From assembly GCA_039185015.1 (NCBI GenBank), contig JBCDAU010000016.1, positions 1-64,000 of the forward strand: a stretch of DNA of 64,000 nt. Direction: 5' to 3'. The notes under the pieces were generated by a model that saw only the letters and a list, made by a program, of their open reading frames with translations, did not search any database and was not told the DNA's origin. The stretch comes from JBCBSZ01 sp039185015. GTDB taxonomy: Bacteria > Actinomycetota > Acidimicrobiia > Acidimicrobiales > Poriferisodalaceae. A program made the position numbers and the translations under genes. This document shows positions 50,138 to 62,097 of the stretch, in pieces; the stretch's first letter is position 1; each line of letters opens with the position of its first letter.

Positions 50138-51312
50138 GCGGACCCCGGCTGGTACGGCACCACGGCGCGGACCTCGAACCCACCGCCGGACAGCGGCTGC
50201 GCGGTGAGCACGCCGCCGAGCGACTCGGCCCGCTCCCGCATCCCGACGATGCCGACACCGGTCGACGCACCGTCGGGGTCGACCCGGGCCGCCGTGCTGT
50301 TGACGATGCGGAGCAGGACGTGGTCGCCCCCGTGCTCGAGCTCGACGGTGGCGGGCACGGCTCCGGCGTGCCGGGCCACGTTGGTCAGCGCCTCCTGGGC
50401 GATCCGGTGCACGGCCACGACCGAGGCGTCGCTGGCCTGGGCCGCGAAGCGACCGGAGCGACGGAGCGTCAGGTCGACACCGACCATCGCGGCGGACTCC
50501 TCGAGCGCGGTGAAGTCGTCGGGGTCCGTCGGCATGGGCCGCAACGGTGCATCGTCCGCCTCGTCGGTGGAGCGCAGCACGCCGACCATCGAGCGCAGCT
50601 CCTCGAGGGCCCGCTTCCCGGTGGTGTTGATGCGCTCGAGCGCCTCGACGGCCGGGTCGTCCGGGTCCCGGTCGCCGAGGTTGTAGGCCGCGACGCCGGA
50701 CTGCACCGAGATCGCCGAGAGCGAGTGGGCGACGACATCGTGCAGGTCACGGGCGATGCGCAGTCGCTCGGCCTGGACCCGGCTCGCGGCCTCGGCTTCG
50801 ACGATCGCCGCCACCCGCTCCTCACGGCTCCGCACCGCATCACCGAGAGCGACCGGCAACAGCACGATCGAGAACTCGCCGAGCAGCTCTGGGAGCAGCG
50901 CCTCCCCGTCGTCGACGGTGAGGATGAGGATCGTCGACAACGTCGCGGCGATCACGGCGATCGCGAGCGCGCGCCGTCGCTCGCCGTTCCGGGCGACGGT
51001 GTAGAACGCCACGGCGGCTGCAGGCGCGAGCGCGATCTCGGTCTCGGTCAGCCCGGTCAGTGCGAAGCGGGCGACCACGATCACCAGCAGCACCGGCACC
51101 GGGAACCGTCGTCGGCCGAGCAGCATCGCCGATGCGGCCGCAGCGACGAGCACGTTGAGCGGGCCGAGACCGGCTCCACGATCCTCGAGGTCGAACGCGA
51201 TGGCGGCCAGCGCGAACGCGAACGACGCGGCGGCCGCCGCGACGTCGACCAGCAGGTCGCGTCGCGGCGGCACCAGCGAGGAGGAGGACCGAGCCGACAT
51301 GGTCCCGCTCAT
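50134..51312 (-). CDS. Sensor histidine kinase, HisKA_3/NarX type (module 1)
   Basis: A 392 aa membrane kinase: four to five N-terminal helices (about 20-160), HisKA_3 dimerisation helix with phosphoacceptor His in RIARDLHDVVAHSLSAI, and a C-terminal HATPase domain (ALTNVARHAGAVPA, GVGIVGMRERAESLGG). No extracytoplasmic sensor domain, so the signal is probably in or at the membrane. ATG 51300 is an alternative start. It is partner of the adjacent regulator. Confidence 0.88.
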   Translation of the reverse strand: MSGTMSARSSSSLVPPRRDLLVDVAAAAASFAFALAAIAFDLEDRGAGLGPLNVLVAAAASAMLLGRRRFPVPVLLVIVVARFALTGLTETEIALAPAAAVAFYTVARNGERRRALAIAVIAATLSTILILTVDDGEALLPELLGEFSIVLLPVALGDAVRSREERVAAIVEAEAASRVQAERLRIARDLHDVVAHSLSAISVQSGVAAYNLGDRDPDDPAVEALERINTTGKRALEELRSMVGVLRSTDEADDAPLRPMPTDPDDFTALEESAAMVGVDLTLRRSGRFAAQASDASVVAVHRIAQEALTNVARHAGAVPATVELEHGGDHVLLRIVNSTAARVDPDGASTGVGIVGMRERAESLGGVLTAQPLSGGGFEVRAVVPYQPGSA

Positions 51313-51319
51313 GGTGTCA

Positions 51320-53842
51320 TCACCGACCGGTGATGGCGTCGAGGGTCGGCACCTGGGAGGCCCGCCAACCCGGACCAGCGGCAGCGAGCACGCCGGCGAC
51401 GACCGCGCCGAGGACGATGACCGCCATCGGGAGCACGGGCACCGACACCGTCGTCAGCTCACCACCCACCGCACGGACGAGCGCCCAGCCACCAGCCACC
51501 GCCAGAGCCAGACCCGTGGCGGCGCCCGCGGTCGAGAGCGCTGCGGCCTCGAGACGGACGATGCGACGCACGCCCCGCTGGGTGGCACCGATCGCCCGCA
51601 ACATGCCGAGCTCACGGGTCCGCTCCGAGACCGACAGCGCCGTGGTGTTCGCGACACCGACCACGGCGATCACGACGGTGAGGCCGAGCAGGGCGTAGAC
51701 GAGGTTGCGGATGGCGTCGACCTCCGAGCTCGCCGAGGAGACGAAGTCGGCCCGGGTCTCGAACAGCGACCCAGGCGTCTCGGCGACCGCCGCCCGCACG
51801 GAGCCCTCAGCGGTGGCGTCGGCGACGGACACGAACAGCGTGTCGTCCACGAGCCCGGGCTGGAGGTCGTCGAGCAGCGTCGCCGAGACCAGGTGCGTCG
51901 GCGGATCGAACCCGGCGAGCGTGTTCTCGAACACGGCGACGACGGGCAGCTCCGCCGGCCCCTCCTCGAAGACCAGCTCGACGACGTCGCCGACCGATGG
52001 CGCCGGGACCTCACCGCCGTTCCACACGGCGACGCCGCCCTCGGCGAGCCCGTCGAACGAGCCCTCGACCACACCGAGGTCGAAGAGATCGGTGAGGTCG
52101 ACCCCGACACCACCGACCACGGCCTCGCCGCCCATCGGATCGCTCGCATCGGCCAGGGCGAGCGGCGAAGCGGCCGTGACCCCCTCGATCGCTGCGATGC
52201 GCTCGACGAGGCCCGGGTCGATCGTCGACACCTCGGTGGACACCGACGTGACCACCGCGTCGGCGGTCAGATCGCGATCGAGGCTGGTCGTCAACGACGA
52301 GTTGAGCGAGGCCGCCAGGACCGTGAAGAAGCCGACGAGCGCCACGCCGAGGGTCAGCCCCAGCGCGGTGGAGGCGGAGCGTCTGGGGTTGCGGGTGAGG
52401 TTCGTGGCCGCCATGGCGCCCTCGATGCCGGCCGCCCGGGAGAGGCCCGGTCGGACGATCCGAACGAGTCCCGACACGATCGACGGGCCGGCGAGCACCA
52501 AGCCGGGCACGAGCAGCGCGGCACCGACGAGCAGCACGGCGTCGGCGGCCGAGGCGGCGGCGACGAGCGAGCCGACGCCGAGCGCCAGTGCCACGAACCC
52601 CGCACCTGCCCGCCAGCGGGACGGCGTCGACGCCTCCGCTGCGGCGTTGCGCAGCGCCTCGACCGGAGCGGCGGCGGCAGCTCGGCGAGCGGGCGCCCAC
52701 GCCGAGCCCATCGTGACGGCGAGGCCGACGGCGGCTGCGATGGCGATGGTCCGGGCGCTCACCACGCTCGGACCGTCGAGAAACGACAGGCCGGCGATGT
52801 CCATGAGCGACCGCAAGGCGCTCGCACCGAGCAGTCCCGCCCCGATGCCGAGACCGGTCGCGACCACGGCCACGATCGCGGCCTCACCGAGCACCGCCCG
52901 GAGCACCTCCCGGCGGGTGGCGCCGACCGCTCGCATGAGCGCGAGCTCTCGTCGCCGTTGCGCGATCGCGATCGCGAACGTGTTCACGATGATCGTCGCG
53001 CCTGCGACCGTGGCGATCGCAGCGAAGGCCAGCAGGAAGATGGAGAGGAACTCGAAGGGGGTGGCGACGGCGGCCTGCTCGGCGGCCACGTAGTCGGCGG
53101 CGCTGAGCACCGTGGCCGTCGGCAGCGCCTCACCAGCGGCGGACAACGCCGTCGCAGCCTCTCCGTCGACGACCGCCCGGATCGCGTCGAAGCCGGACGT
53201 GTCGAGGAGCGCGGGGAGCTCCACAGCATCGAACAGCAGCGTTCGCTGCAGGGGTGCGGAGTCGGCGGGACCGAACCGGGCCAGGCCGCTGACGGTCATC
53301 TCCCGGAGACCCGTCGGCGTGATGATCTCGACCAGGTCACCGACGACGATCCCTCCGTCGGACGCGAGGCCGACATCGACCACGACCTGCTGGTCCCCGA
53401 CCGGCGGAGCGCCTGCGGCGAGCTCGTAGGGGTTGAGCGCGGGATCGTCGATCCAGTTGGTGCCGACGTCCTCTGCCGTCCCACCCCCGACGGCCTCGCC
53501 GTCGGCGACCAGCTTGGCGAAGCCGTTGGACACACCGACGGCGTCGACTCCGTCGATCCCCTGGACGACCTCGAGGGTGCTCGGGTCGAGCGAGGCTGTG
53601 ACCGCCCGGGCCGCCTCGCCGGGACCGCCGTCTCCGGCGGACAGCGTCTCGCCCTGCACGACGAAGGAGAGCTCGTCGTTGGCGCGAGCGATGTCGGACT
53701 CTGCGGTACCGGTGATCGAGTCGGCAAGGATGAGGGTGGCGGTGAGGAAGGCCACCGACAGGGCGACGGCGGCGATCGTGAGGGCGAATCGCGAGCGGTT
53801 CGCGATCGCGTTCTTGCGAGCGATGGTCGTGACGGCGCTCAT
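51320..53842 (-). CDS. ABC transporter permease, FtsX/MacB type (two FtsX domains)
   Basis: An 840 aa permease with duplicated architecture: helix 1 (about 17-40) followed by a large MacB-PCD-like extracytoplasmic domain, an FtsX block near 270-400, then a second periplasmic domain and C-terminal FtsX block ending in LDAITGR. Conserved QRRRELALMRAVGATRREVLRAVLGEA and RTRELGMLRAIGATQRGVRRIV are the coupling segments. It overlaps the ATPase gene by ATGA. The family exports lipids, lipoproteins or antimicrobial peptides; substrate unknown. Confidence 0.9.
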   Translation of the reverse strand: MSAVTTIARKNAIANRSRFALTIAAVALSVAFLTATLILADSITGTAESDIARANDELSFVVQGETLSAGDGGPGEAARAVTASLDPSTLEVVQGIDGVDAVGVSNGFAKLVADGEAVGGGTAEDVGTNWIDDPALNPYELAAGAPPVGDQQVVVDVGLASDGGIVVGDLVEIITPTGLREMTVSGLARFGPADSAPLQRTLLFDAVELPALLDTSGFDAIRAVVDGEAATALSAAGEALPTATVLSAADYVAAEQAAVATPFEFLSIFLLAFAAIATVAGATIIVNTFAIAIAQRRRELALMRAVGATRREVLRAVLGEAAIVAVVATGLGIGAGLLGASALRSLMDIAGLSFLDGPSVVSARTIAIAAAVGLAVTMGSAWAPARRAAAAAPVEALRNAAAEASTPSRWRAGAGFVALALGVGSLVAAASAADAVLLVGAALLVPGLVLAGPSIVSGLVRIVRPGLSRAAGIEGAMAATNLTRNPRRSASTALGLTLGVALVGFFTVLAASLNSSLTTSLDRDLTADAVVTSVSTEVSTIDPGLVERIAAIEGVTAASPLALADASDPMGGEAVVGGVGVDLTDLFDLGVVEGSFDGLAEGGVAVWNGGEVPAPSVGDVVELVFEEGPAELPVVAVFENTLAGFDPPTHLVSATLLDDLQPGLVDDTLFVSVADATAEGSVRAAVAETPGSLFETRADFVSSASSEVDAIRNLVYALLGLTVVIAVVGVANTTALSVSERTRELGMLRAIGATQRGVRRIVRLEAAALSTAGAATGLALAVAGGWALVRAVGGELTTVSVPVLPMAVIVLGAVVAGVLAAAGPGWRASQVPTLDAITGR

Positions 53843-54609
53843 CGGCCCAGACCCTTCATGATCTCGAGCACGGCGTCGGCGCTCGGCGAGCGGAGCTCGT
53901 CGTGCACACGCCCGTCGACGATGAACACCACACGGTCGGCCCAGGCGGCGGCGCCCGGGTCGTGGGTGACCATCACGGTCGTCTGCGACCGCTCGTCGAC
54001 CGCTCGTCGGAGGAACCCCAGGATCTCGTTCCCGGTGGCGGTGTCGAGGTTGCCGGTCGGCTCGTCGGCGAACACGATCGCCGGTTCGGCCACCAGCGCC
54101 CGGGCCACGGCGACCCGCTGCTGCTGCCCACCGGACAGCTCGCTGGGGCGGTGGTCGAGGCGGCCCTCCAGCCCGAGCACCGTCACCACGTCGTCGAGCA
54201 CCTCGGACCGGACGTCGGTGCCCGACAACGACAGCGGGAGGAGGATGTTCTCGAGCGCGGTGAGGCTCGGGATCAGGTTGAACGCCTGGAAGACGAAGCC
54301 GATCCGCTCGCGCCGCAGGAGCGTCACCGCCCGGTCGTCGAGGGCGGTCAGGTCGACGTCGTCGATCAGCACCGATCCGGTCGTCGGGCGATCGAGCCCG
54401 GCGAGGCAGTGCATCAGCGTCGACTTGCCCGAGCCGGACGGGCCCATGACGGCGGTCAGCTCACCGGCGTGGACATCGAGGTCGACGCCGTCGAGGGCAA
54501 CGACCTCGGCGGCGCCGGCGCCGTACACCTTGCGGGTGGCGATCAGGCGGGCCGCCGGTACGGCGGTCGCCGATCGAGGGGGGCGCTGACGGAGGAGGGA
54601 TGCGGTCAT
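53839..54609 (-). CDS. ABC transporter ATP-binding protein, LolD/MacB type
   Basis: A 256 aa ATPase: Walker A GPSGSGKST, Q-loop VFQAFNLIPSL, signature LSGGQQQRVAVARAL, Walker B IVFADEPTGNLD, H-loop VTHD. ATG 54609 is chosen because GGAG lies 5 bases ahead; the frame extends to 54657. It is first gene of an operon with the FtsX permease and a two-component system. Such sets often respond to envelope-active agents. Confidence 0.92.
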   Translation of the reverse strand: MTASLLRQRPPRSATAVPAARLIATRKVYGAGAAEVVALDGVDLDVHAGELTAVMGPSGSGKSTLMHCLAGLDRPTTGSVLIDDVDLTALDDRAVTLLRRERIGFVFQAFNLIPSLTALENILLPLSLSGTDVRSEVLDDVVTVLGLEGRLDHRPSELSGGQQQRVAVARALVAEPAIVFADEPTGNLDTATGNEILGFLRRAVDERSQTTVMVTHDPGAAAWADRVVFIVDGRVHDELRSPSADAVLEIMKGLGR

Positions 54610-54769
54610 GAGGACTCCAGGGGGTCGGACGTGCCGGACGTTCCGGCCACACGTCAACCGTGCGATCTCCGGCCGCTCGTGCCATCGCCCCGTCGTCGAC
54701 GGCGCGTACTCCCAGGGTTGCGTCTCCGTCGCTGCCCGGGGCGGGGGCTCCGGGCCCCGCCCCGGTAGG

Positions 54770-55438
54770 TCAGAGGTCCTCGACCCGGGTCAGGCCGGTG
54801 CGGAAGGCGATGGCGACGAGCTGGGCCCGATCGCGGGCGTAGAGCTTGGTCATCGCCCTGCTGACGTGGGTCTTGGCCGTGAGCGGTGACAGGAACAGCG
54901 CCTCGGCGATCTCGTCGTTGGACAGTCCCTGGCCGACGAGCCCGACCACCTCCCGTTCACGCGCCGTCAGGTCGCGAACCGCCTCCTCATCGACGGCCGG
55001 CGCGTCCTGCTCGTCGCCCAGCGAGGCGAGCAGGGCCCGCGTCGCCTTGGGGGTGAGGAGCGCGTCGCCGGCAGCGACGACACGGATCGCATCGAGGAGC
55101 ACCTCGGGGTCGACGCCCTTGTCGAGGAACCCGCTCGCGCCCGCTCCCATGGCCGCCACGACGTACTCGTCGAGCTCGAAGGTCGTGAGCACGATCACCC
55201 GCACCCCGGCGAGGTCCTCGTCGTCGGTGATGGCCTGGGTCGTCGCGATGCCGTCCTGGCCGGGCATGCGGATGTCCATCAGCACGACGTCGGCACGCGA
55301 CTCCCGGATCACGTCGAGGGCGTCGGCACCGTCGTCGGCCTCGCCGACGACCTCCAGGTCGGGGGCCGAGTCGATGATCGCCTGGAAGCCGACGCGGATC
55401 AGCGCCTGGTCATCGACCAACACGACCCGCACGCTCAT
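54770..55438 (-). CDS. NarL/LuxR-type response regulator (module 2)
   Basis: A 222 aa regulator closely parallel to the one at 49481. The receiver has Asp in VVLMDIRMPGQDG, and the C-terminal LuxR HTH reads LTAREREVVGLVGQGLSNDEIAEALFLSPLTAKTHV. It overlaps its kinase gene by ATGA and lies downstream of an ABC-2 transporter pair that it probably controls. Confidence 0.9.
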   Translation of the reverse strand: MSVRVVLVDDQALIRVGFQAIIDSAPDLEVVGEADDGADALDVIRESRADVVLMDIRMPGQDGIATTQAITDDEDLAGVRVIVLTTFELDEYVVAAMGAGASGFLDKGVDPEVLLDAIRVVAAGDALLTPKATRALLASLGDEQDAPAVDEEAVRDLTAREREVVGLVGQGLSNDEIAEALFLSPLTAKTHVSRAMTKLYARDRAQLVAIAFRTGLTRVEDL

Positions 55439-56601
55439 GCGCTCGGCTCCTGATCGGCGATCGGCAACCAGGCCTCGACCTCGAACCGGCCGTCGATCGG
55501 TTCGGCTCGTACGTGGCCGCCGTTGAGGGTCGCCCGCTCACGCATGCCCACCAGCCCGTGACCGCCTCCGTCGCCGTTCGCCACCGTCGCCTGGTTCGCG
55601 ATGAGCAGCTTCAGCCCGGTGTCGTCCCACTCCGTGACGAGGTCGGCGCGGCCGTCGCCGTGCTTGGCGGCGTTGGTCAGCGCCTCCTGGGTGATCCGGT
55701 ACGCAGCCAACGACACGGCGGGCGTCACCGGGCGGGGCGCTCCTGACCGGCTCCACGTCACGTCGAGACCTGCCGAGCGCATGGTCTCGACGAGCGTGTC
55801 GAGCTCCTCGACCGTCGGGAGCGAGCTGGTCGGCTCGTCGCCTTCGTGGCGGAGCACGGCGAGCAGCTCCCGCAGCTCCTCGAGCACGCCCTTGCCGGCG
55901 TCACGCGCAGCCGTCAGCGACTGCTCCGCCCGGTCGGGATCGCTGCGAAGGAGATGGAGCGCAGCACCGGTCTGGACGTTCATCACCGAGAGGTTGTGGG
56001 CGAGCAGGTCGTGCAGCTCTCGGGCGATCGTCAGCCGCTCCTCGCTGACCTCCTGTCGGGTCTGGGCCTCGGCAGCGAGCACGGCGCTGCGGATCTGCGC
56101 CTCGGAGGACTCCCGGTACCGGCGCCACGATCGGACGGCGTCAGCGGTGCCGACCGCTGCGGCGGTCCAGACGAGGCTGATGAGGGCCCGCGCCTCGACC
56201 GGTCGGACGTCGGTGAGTCCGAGGCTCAGCAGATAGGTGCCGAACCCGATGCTGCCACCGAGGATGATCGCCCGGCGTCGGTCGAGCCGCACACAGACGG
56301 TGGCGATGAGCACGAGGACGGCGAAGAACATGGGCGTCGGACGGCTGTAGATCACGAAATGGGCAGCGAGCGCCACCAACCCGACACCGAGCAGGACCTC
56401 GGGAGCACGTCGCCGGAACAGCACGAGCCCAAACGCGCCGACACCGGCTGCCGCTTCGGGCCAGCCGGTGTCGAACTCATCGGGGTTGCCGAGGACCAGG
56501 AGCGTCCCGATCCCGGTCACGAGCACGGCGACGGTGAGGTCGAAGCGGCGGAGGTCCTCCCGCAGCCACGTCATCGCCGAGCCGGCGCCGCCGTCGCTCA
56601 T
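55435..56601 (-). CDS. Sensor histidine kinase, HisKA_3/NarX type (module 2)
   Basis: A 388 aa kinase with several N-terminal helices (about 18-155), phosphoacceptor His in TIARELHDLLAHNLSVM, and HATPase motifs ALTNAAKHG and GGGHGLVGMRERATLNGG. No periplasmic sensor domain. It overlaps the ABC-2 permease gene by 4 nt upstream and the response regulator gene downstream: one continuous operon of four genes. Confidence 0.88.
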   Translation of the reverse strand: MSDGGAGSAMTWLREDLRRFDLTVAVLVTGIGTLLVLGNPDEFDTGWPEAAAGVGAFGLVLFRRRAPEVLLGVGLVALAAHFVIYSRPTPMFFAVLVLIATVCVRLDRRRAIILGGSIGFGTYLLSLGLTDVRPVEARALISLVWTAAAVGTADAVRSWRRYRESSEAQIRSAVLAAEAQTRQEVSEERLTIARELHDLLAHNLSVMNVQTGAALHLLRSDPDRAEQSLTAARDAGKGVLEELRELLAVLRHEGDEPTSSLPTVEELDTLVETMRSAGLDVTWSRSGAPRPVTPAVSLAAYRITQEALTNAAKHGDGRADLVTEWDDTGLKLLIANQATVANGDGGGHGLVGMRERATLNGGHVRAEPIDGRFEVEAWLPIADQEPSA

Positions 56602-57482
56602 GCGTCCCGGCGCTGGACGAGGAAGGCAGCGAGGGCCAGGAGCCCGACGACCCAGGCAGCGAAGACGGCGTAGCCCGCGCCCCGGCTGAGCAGGTCGGGA
56701 TCGCTCACCTGGGTCATCATCGCAGAGCCGGCCTCGGAGGGCAGGTACTTGAGGAAGACGTCGGTGACGCTCTCGGGCAGCAGGTTCAGCAGGTTCGGGC
56801 CGATGAACACGCCGCCGACGAGGGTGCCGATGCCGGCCGCCGTCGATCGGAGGACGAAGCCGAGGGCGATGCCGATCAGGGCGATGCCGACCAGGTAGAC
56901 GGTGGTCCCGAAGATGACGTCGAGCACGTCGGTGACCGGGACGGTGTCCAGGTCGCCGGCGTAGACCGCCTGGCCGAGGGCGATGGCGGCGGTCACGGCG
57001 ACGGCCGAGACGGCGAACACCCCGGCGGCGACGACGGCGACCTTGCCGAAGATCACCTTGCTGCGACGCCCGGCTGCGGCGAAGGCGGTGCGGATCAGGC
57101 CGGTCGAGTACTCACCGGCGACGACCATGACACCGAGGACGCCGATCACCATCTCGGTCAGCCCGATGCCGCCCAGGGCGATGTCGACGGGGTCGCTCAG
57201 CAGGGCAGTCGGTCCGGCGGCGTCGTCGGAGTCGGCGACGGCCGAGAAGATCATGCCGAAGACGACCGTGGCGATGCCGGCGGCGAGCAGGGTGATCGAG
57301 GTCGAGCGGACGGACCAGAACTTGATCCACTCGCTGCGGATGACTCGGAGCGTGGTGACCTTGGCGGTCGTCTCCGAGGAGGTGGTGGTGATGGCGGTGG
57401 TTGCAGCGGTCATGGCGGGGTCCGTGTTCTGATCGTGAGCGGTCGGGGTGTGGGAGGTGGCGGTGGTGGCGGTGGCGGACAT
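56598..57482 (-). CDS. ABC-2-type transporter permease
   Basis: A 294 aa permease. A hydrophilic Thr-rich N-terminus (about 1-45) precedes VIRSEWIKFWSVRS, the amphipathic entry helix of ABC-2 permeases, then six helices. An internal ATG at 57413 (MTAATTAITTT) could be the true start. It overlaps the ATPase stop by one base (TGATG). It probably forms an efflux pump with the adjacent ATPase. Confidence 0.86.
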   Translation of the reverse strand: MSATATTATSHTPTAHDQNTDPAMTAATTAITTTSSETTAKVTTLRVIRSEWIKFWSVRSTSITLLAAGIATVVFGMIFSAVADSDDAAGPTALLSDPVDIALGGIGLTEMVIGVLGVMVVAGEYSTGLIRTAFAAAGRRSKVIFGKVAVVAAGVFAVSAVAVTAAIALGQAVYAGDLDTVPVTDVLDVIFGTTVYLVGIALIGIALGFVLRSTAAGIGTLVGGVFIGPNLLNLLPESVTDVFLKYLPSEAGSAMMTQVSDPDLLSRGAGYAVFAAWVVGLLALAAFLVQRRDA

Positions 57483-58405
57483 CAGGCGGCCTGGGGGGCT
57501 CGGGCGGCGCCGTGGTACTGCACGGCGTCGGCGGTGAGGGACATGAAGACGTCCTCGAGCGAGCGCTGCTCGGGGACGAGCGAGGTAAGGGCGATGCCGG
57601 CGTCGCGAGCGACCACGCCGATCTCGGCGGCATCCAGCCCGCGGACGCTGACGGTCTCGCGGTCGGTGGAGGTGATCTCCACGCCGTCGATCCGCATGAG
57701 GGCGACCAACTCGTCGAGCCGCTCGGCCCGGACCTGGGTCTTCTCACCGGCGGCCATCGCCCGCAGGTCGTCGGCCGAGATGTCCTCGATCAGACGACCC
57801 TGGCCGATGATCACGAAGTGCTCGGCCATCAGCTCCATCTCGCTCATCAGGTGGGAGGAGACGAAGACGGTGCGGCCCTCGTCGGCGAGGTCCTGGAGCA
57901 GGTGCCGGATCCAGAGGATGCCTTCCGGGTCGAGACCGTTGACCGGCTCGTCGAGCATGACGACCTCGGGGTCGCCCAGCAGCGCGGCGGCGATGCCGAG
58001 CCGCTGGCCCATGCCGAGGGAGAACCCGCCGCTGCGGCGCTTCGCCACGCCGCCGAGCCCGACGAGGTCGAGGACGTGGTCGACCCGAGAGGTGCTGATG
58101 CCGTTCGTCACGGCCAGGGCCCGGAGGTGATCGTGCGCCGAGCGGGTCGGGTGGACAGCGCCGGCATCGAGGAGGAACCCGATCGAGGTGAGCGGCGCCC
58201 GGTGCTGGACGAGCGGGCGGCCGCCCACGGTGGTCGAGCCGGAGGTCGGGGCGTCGAGGCCGAGGATCATCCGCATCGTCGTGGACTTGCCGGCCCCGTT
58301 GGGGCCGAGGAACCCGGTGACGATGCCGGGCTGGACGGAGAAGCTGAGGTCGTCGACGGCGAGCGTCTCGCCGTAGGCCTTGGTGAGGTGGGTGACTTCG
58401 ATCAT
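57482..58405 (-). CDS. ABC transporter ATP-binding protein, DrrA/BcrA type
   Basis: A 307 aa ATPase: Walker A GPNGAGKST, signature FSLGMGQRLGIAAAL (degenerate LSxGxxQR form common in this class), Walker B VVMLDEPVNGLD, H-loop SSHLMSEM, and a C-terminal extension of about 90 residues typical of drug/lantibiotic exporters. It is first gene of module 2, divergent from pyruvate phosphate dikinase. Confidence 0.9.
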   Translation of the reverse strand: MIEVTHLTKAYGETLAVDDLSFSVQPGIVTGFLGPNGAGKSTTMRMILGLDAPTSGSTTVGGRPLVQHRAPLTSIGFLLDAGAVHPTRSAHDHLRALAVTNGISTSRVDHVLDLVGLGGVAKRRSGGFSLGMGQRLGIAAALLGDPEVVMLDEPVNGLDPEGILWIRHLLQDLADEGRTVFVSSHLMSEMELMAEHFVIIGQGRLIEDISADDLRAMAAGEKTQVRAERLDELVALMRIDGVEITSTDRETVSVRGLDAAEIGVVARDAGIALTSLVPEQRSLEDVFMSLTADAVQYHGAARAPQAA

Positions 58406-58462
58406 GTGCTCATCGTGAAGGACCGGGCCGATCGACGAATCCGGTGAGGGAAGGCTTCGCTC

Positions 58463-58480
58463 CTACTCCCCGGGGAGTAG
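58463..58480. promoter_or_regulatory. Perfect 18 bp palindrome between ABC operon and ppdK
   Basis: CTACTCCCCGGGGAGTAG is fully self-complementary. It lies 58 bp upstream of the ABC-2 operon start and 46 bp upstream of ppdK. It could be the binding site of the module 2 response regulator or a regulator of ppdK. Confidence 0.55.
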
Positions 58481-58525
58481 CTCGGCCGGCCGGGCTACCT
58501 TCGCTGCTCGAGTGAGGGGGATCAG

Positions 58526-61139
<2,614 letters not shown>

Positions 61140-61144
<5 letters not shown>

Positions 61145-61182
61145 GGCAGAACGGGGCGGAACCGCCCCCGTTCTGCCTCAGC
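61140..61182. terminator. Bidirectional hairpin terminator overlapping the ppdK stop
   Basis: Arms of 20 and 21 bases (61140-61159 and 61162-61182) are complementary except for one bulged G. The ppdK stop codon lies inside the left arm and the convergent PhyH stop is 5 bases beyond the right arm, so one hairpin can serve both. Confidence 0.75.
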
Positions 61183-61186
61183 TCGA

Positions 61187-61987
61187 TCACGACCGTGGCC
61201 AGAGCACCGGGAAGAGCGGGTGGTCCATGGGCGCCCCGGCGGCGAGCTCCTCCTCGAGCCCCTCGAACGGCGGTGAGGTGGTCCAGTCGCGTGGTGCGTG
61301 CACCATGTCGTCGCCGAGGAAGCGGACCGAGAGGACCCGCCGCCGATTCGGCCCGCTCACACCGCCGGAGCCGTGCACCGTGGCCATGTCGAAGAACACC
61401 GCATCGCCCGGTTCGAGCTCCCATCCGAGGATGCGCCACCGATCGGGTTCGGCGGCGAAGTCGGGCAGCTCGGCGAGGCTGCCCTCGGGGAACCAGGCGG
61501 CCCGGGCATCGAGGAACGTCCGGGGCATGAACCACGGTCCCCGATGGGTGCCGGCGACGAGCTCGAGGGTGGCCGAGCGATCGACCGGGTCGACGGGCAG
61601 CCACATGCTCGTGTTCTGGCGACCCTCGACGTTGTAGTACGGCTGGTCCTGGTGCCACGGCGTGCGCTGCCGGGTGCCGGGCTCCTTGACCAGGACGTGG
61701 TCGTGGTAGAGCCGGATCGTCGACGAGCCGGTCAGCTCGGCGGCGATCTCGGCGGCCGGTGAGTCCCGGATGAACCGCTCCATCGCGGGGATGCGACCCC
61801 AACTGCAGAAGTCCTCGACGAAGGCACCGTCGTCGTCCGTGCTCGCCCGCTTGGCCAGCGGGGACAGATCGGCGAGGTTCTCGTCGATCGCCCGCCGGGC
61901 GAGGTCGAGCTGTACGGGGTCGAACGCCCGACGCACGCACGCGGCGCCGTCGGCGGCGTAGTCACCCTCGAGGATCCAGTCGGCCAC
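61187..61987 (-). CDS. Phytanoyl-CoA dioxygenase (PhyH) family protein
   Basis: A 266 aa Fe(II)/2-oxoglutarate-dependent oxygenase. The metal triad is in TPWHQDQPYY (HxD) and TVHGSGG (distal His), and the 2-oxoglutarate-binding Arg is in NRRRVLSVRFL. GTG 61987 is chosen by alignment to the usual family N-terminus (DWILEGDYAADGA); in-frame starts at 62011 and 62083 are possible but the latter runs into the neighbour's ribosome site. Substrate unknown. Confidence 0.85.
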   Translation of the reverse strand: MADWILEGDYAADGAACVRRAFDPVQLDLARRAIDENLADLSPLAKRASTDDDGAFVEDFCSWGRIPAMERFIRDSPAAEIAAELTGSSTIRLYHDHVLVKEPGTRQRTPWHQDQPYYNVEGRQNTSMWLPVDPVDRSATLELVAGTHRGPWFMPRTFLDARAAWFPEGSLAELPDFAAEPDRWRILGWELEPGDAVFFDMATVHGSGGVSGPNRRRVLSVRFLGDDMVHAPRDWTTSPPFEGLEEELAAGAPMDHPLFPVLWPRS

Positions 61988-62097
61988 CGGAGCATCGTGC
62001 CACCGGACCACGCCACGCGACGGCGGCGCCCAGCCCACCCGACTACGGTCCGAGGGCACCGCCGAGGGGGGCGGGCGCATCACGAGGGGGAACGCCG

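Noticed and set aside
51155..54589. Plus-strand open frame of 1144 codons opposite the FtsX/LolD genes
   Set aside because: It is arginine/aspartate-rich low-complexity sequence with no domain, exactly antisense to well-recognised ABC genes; an effect of high GC content.
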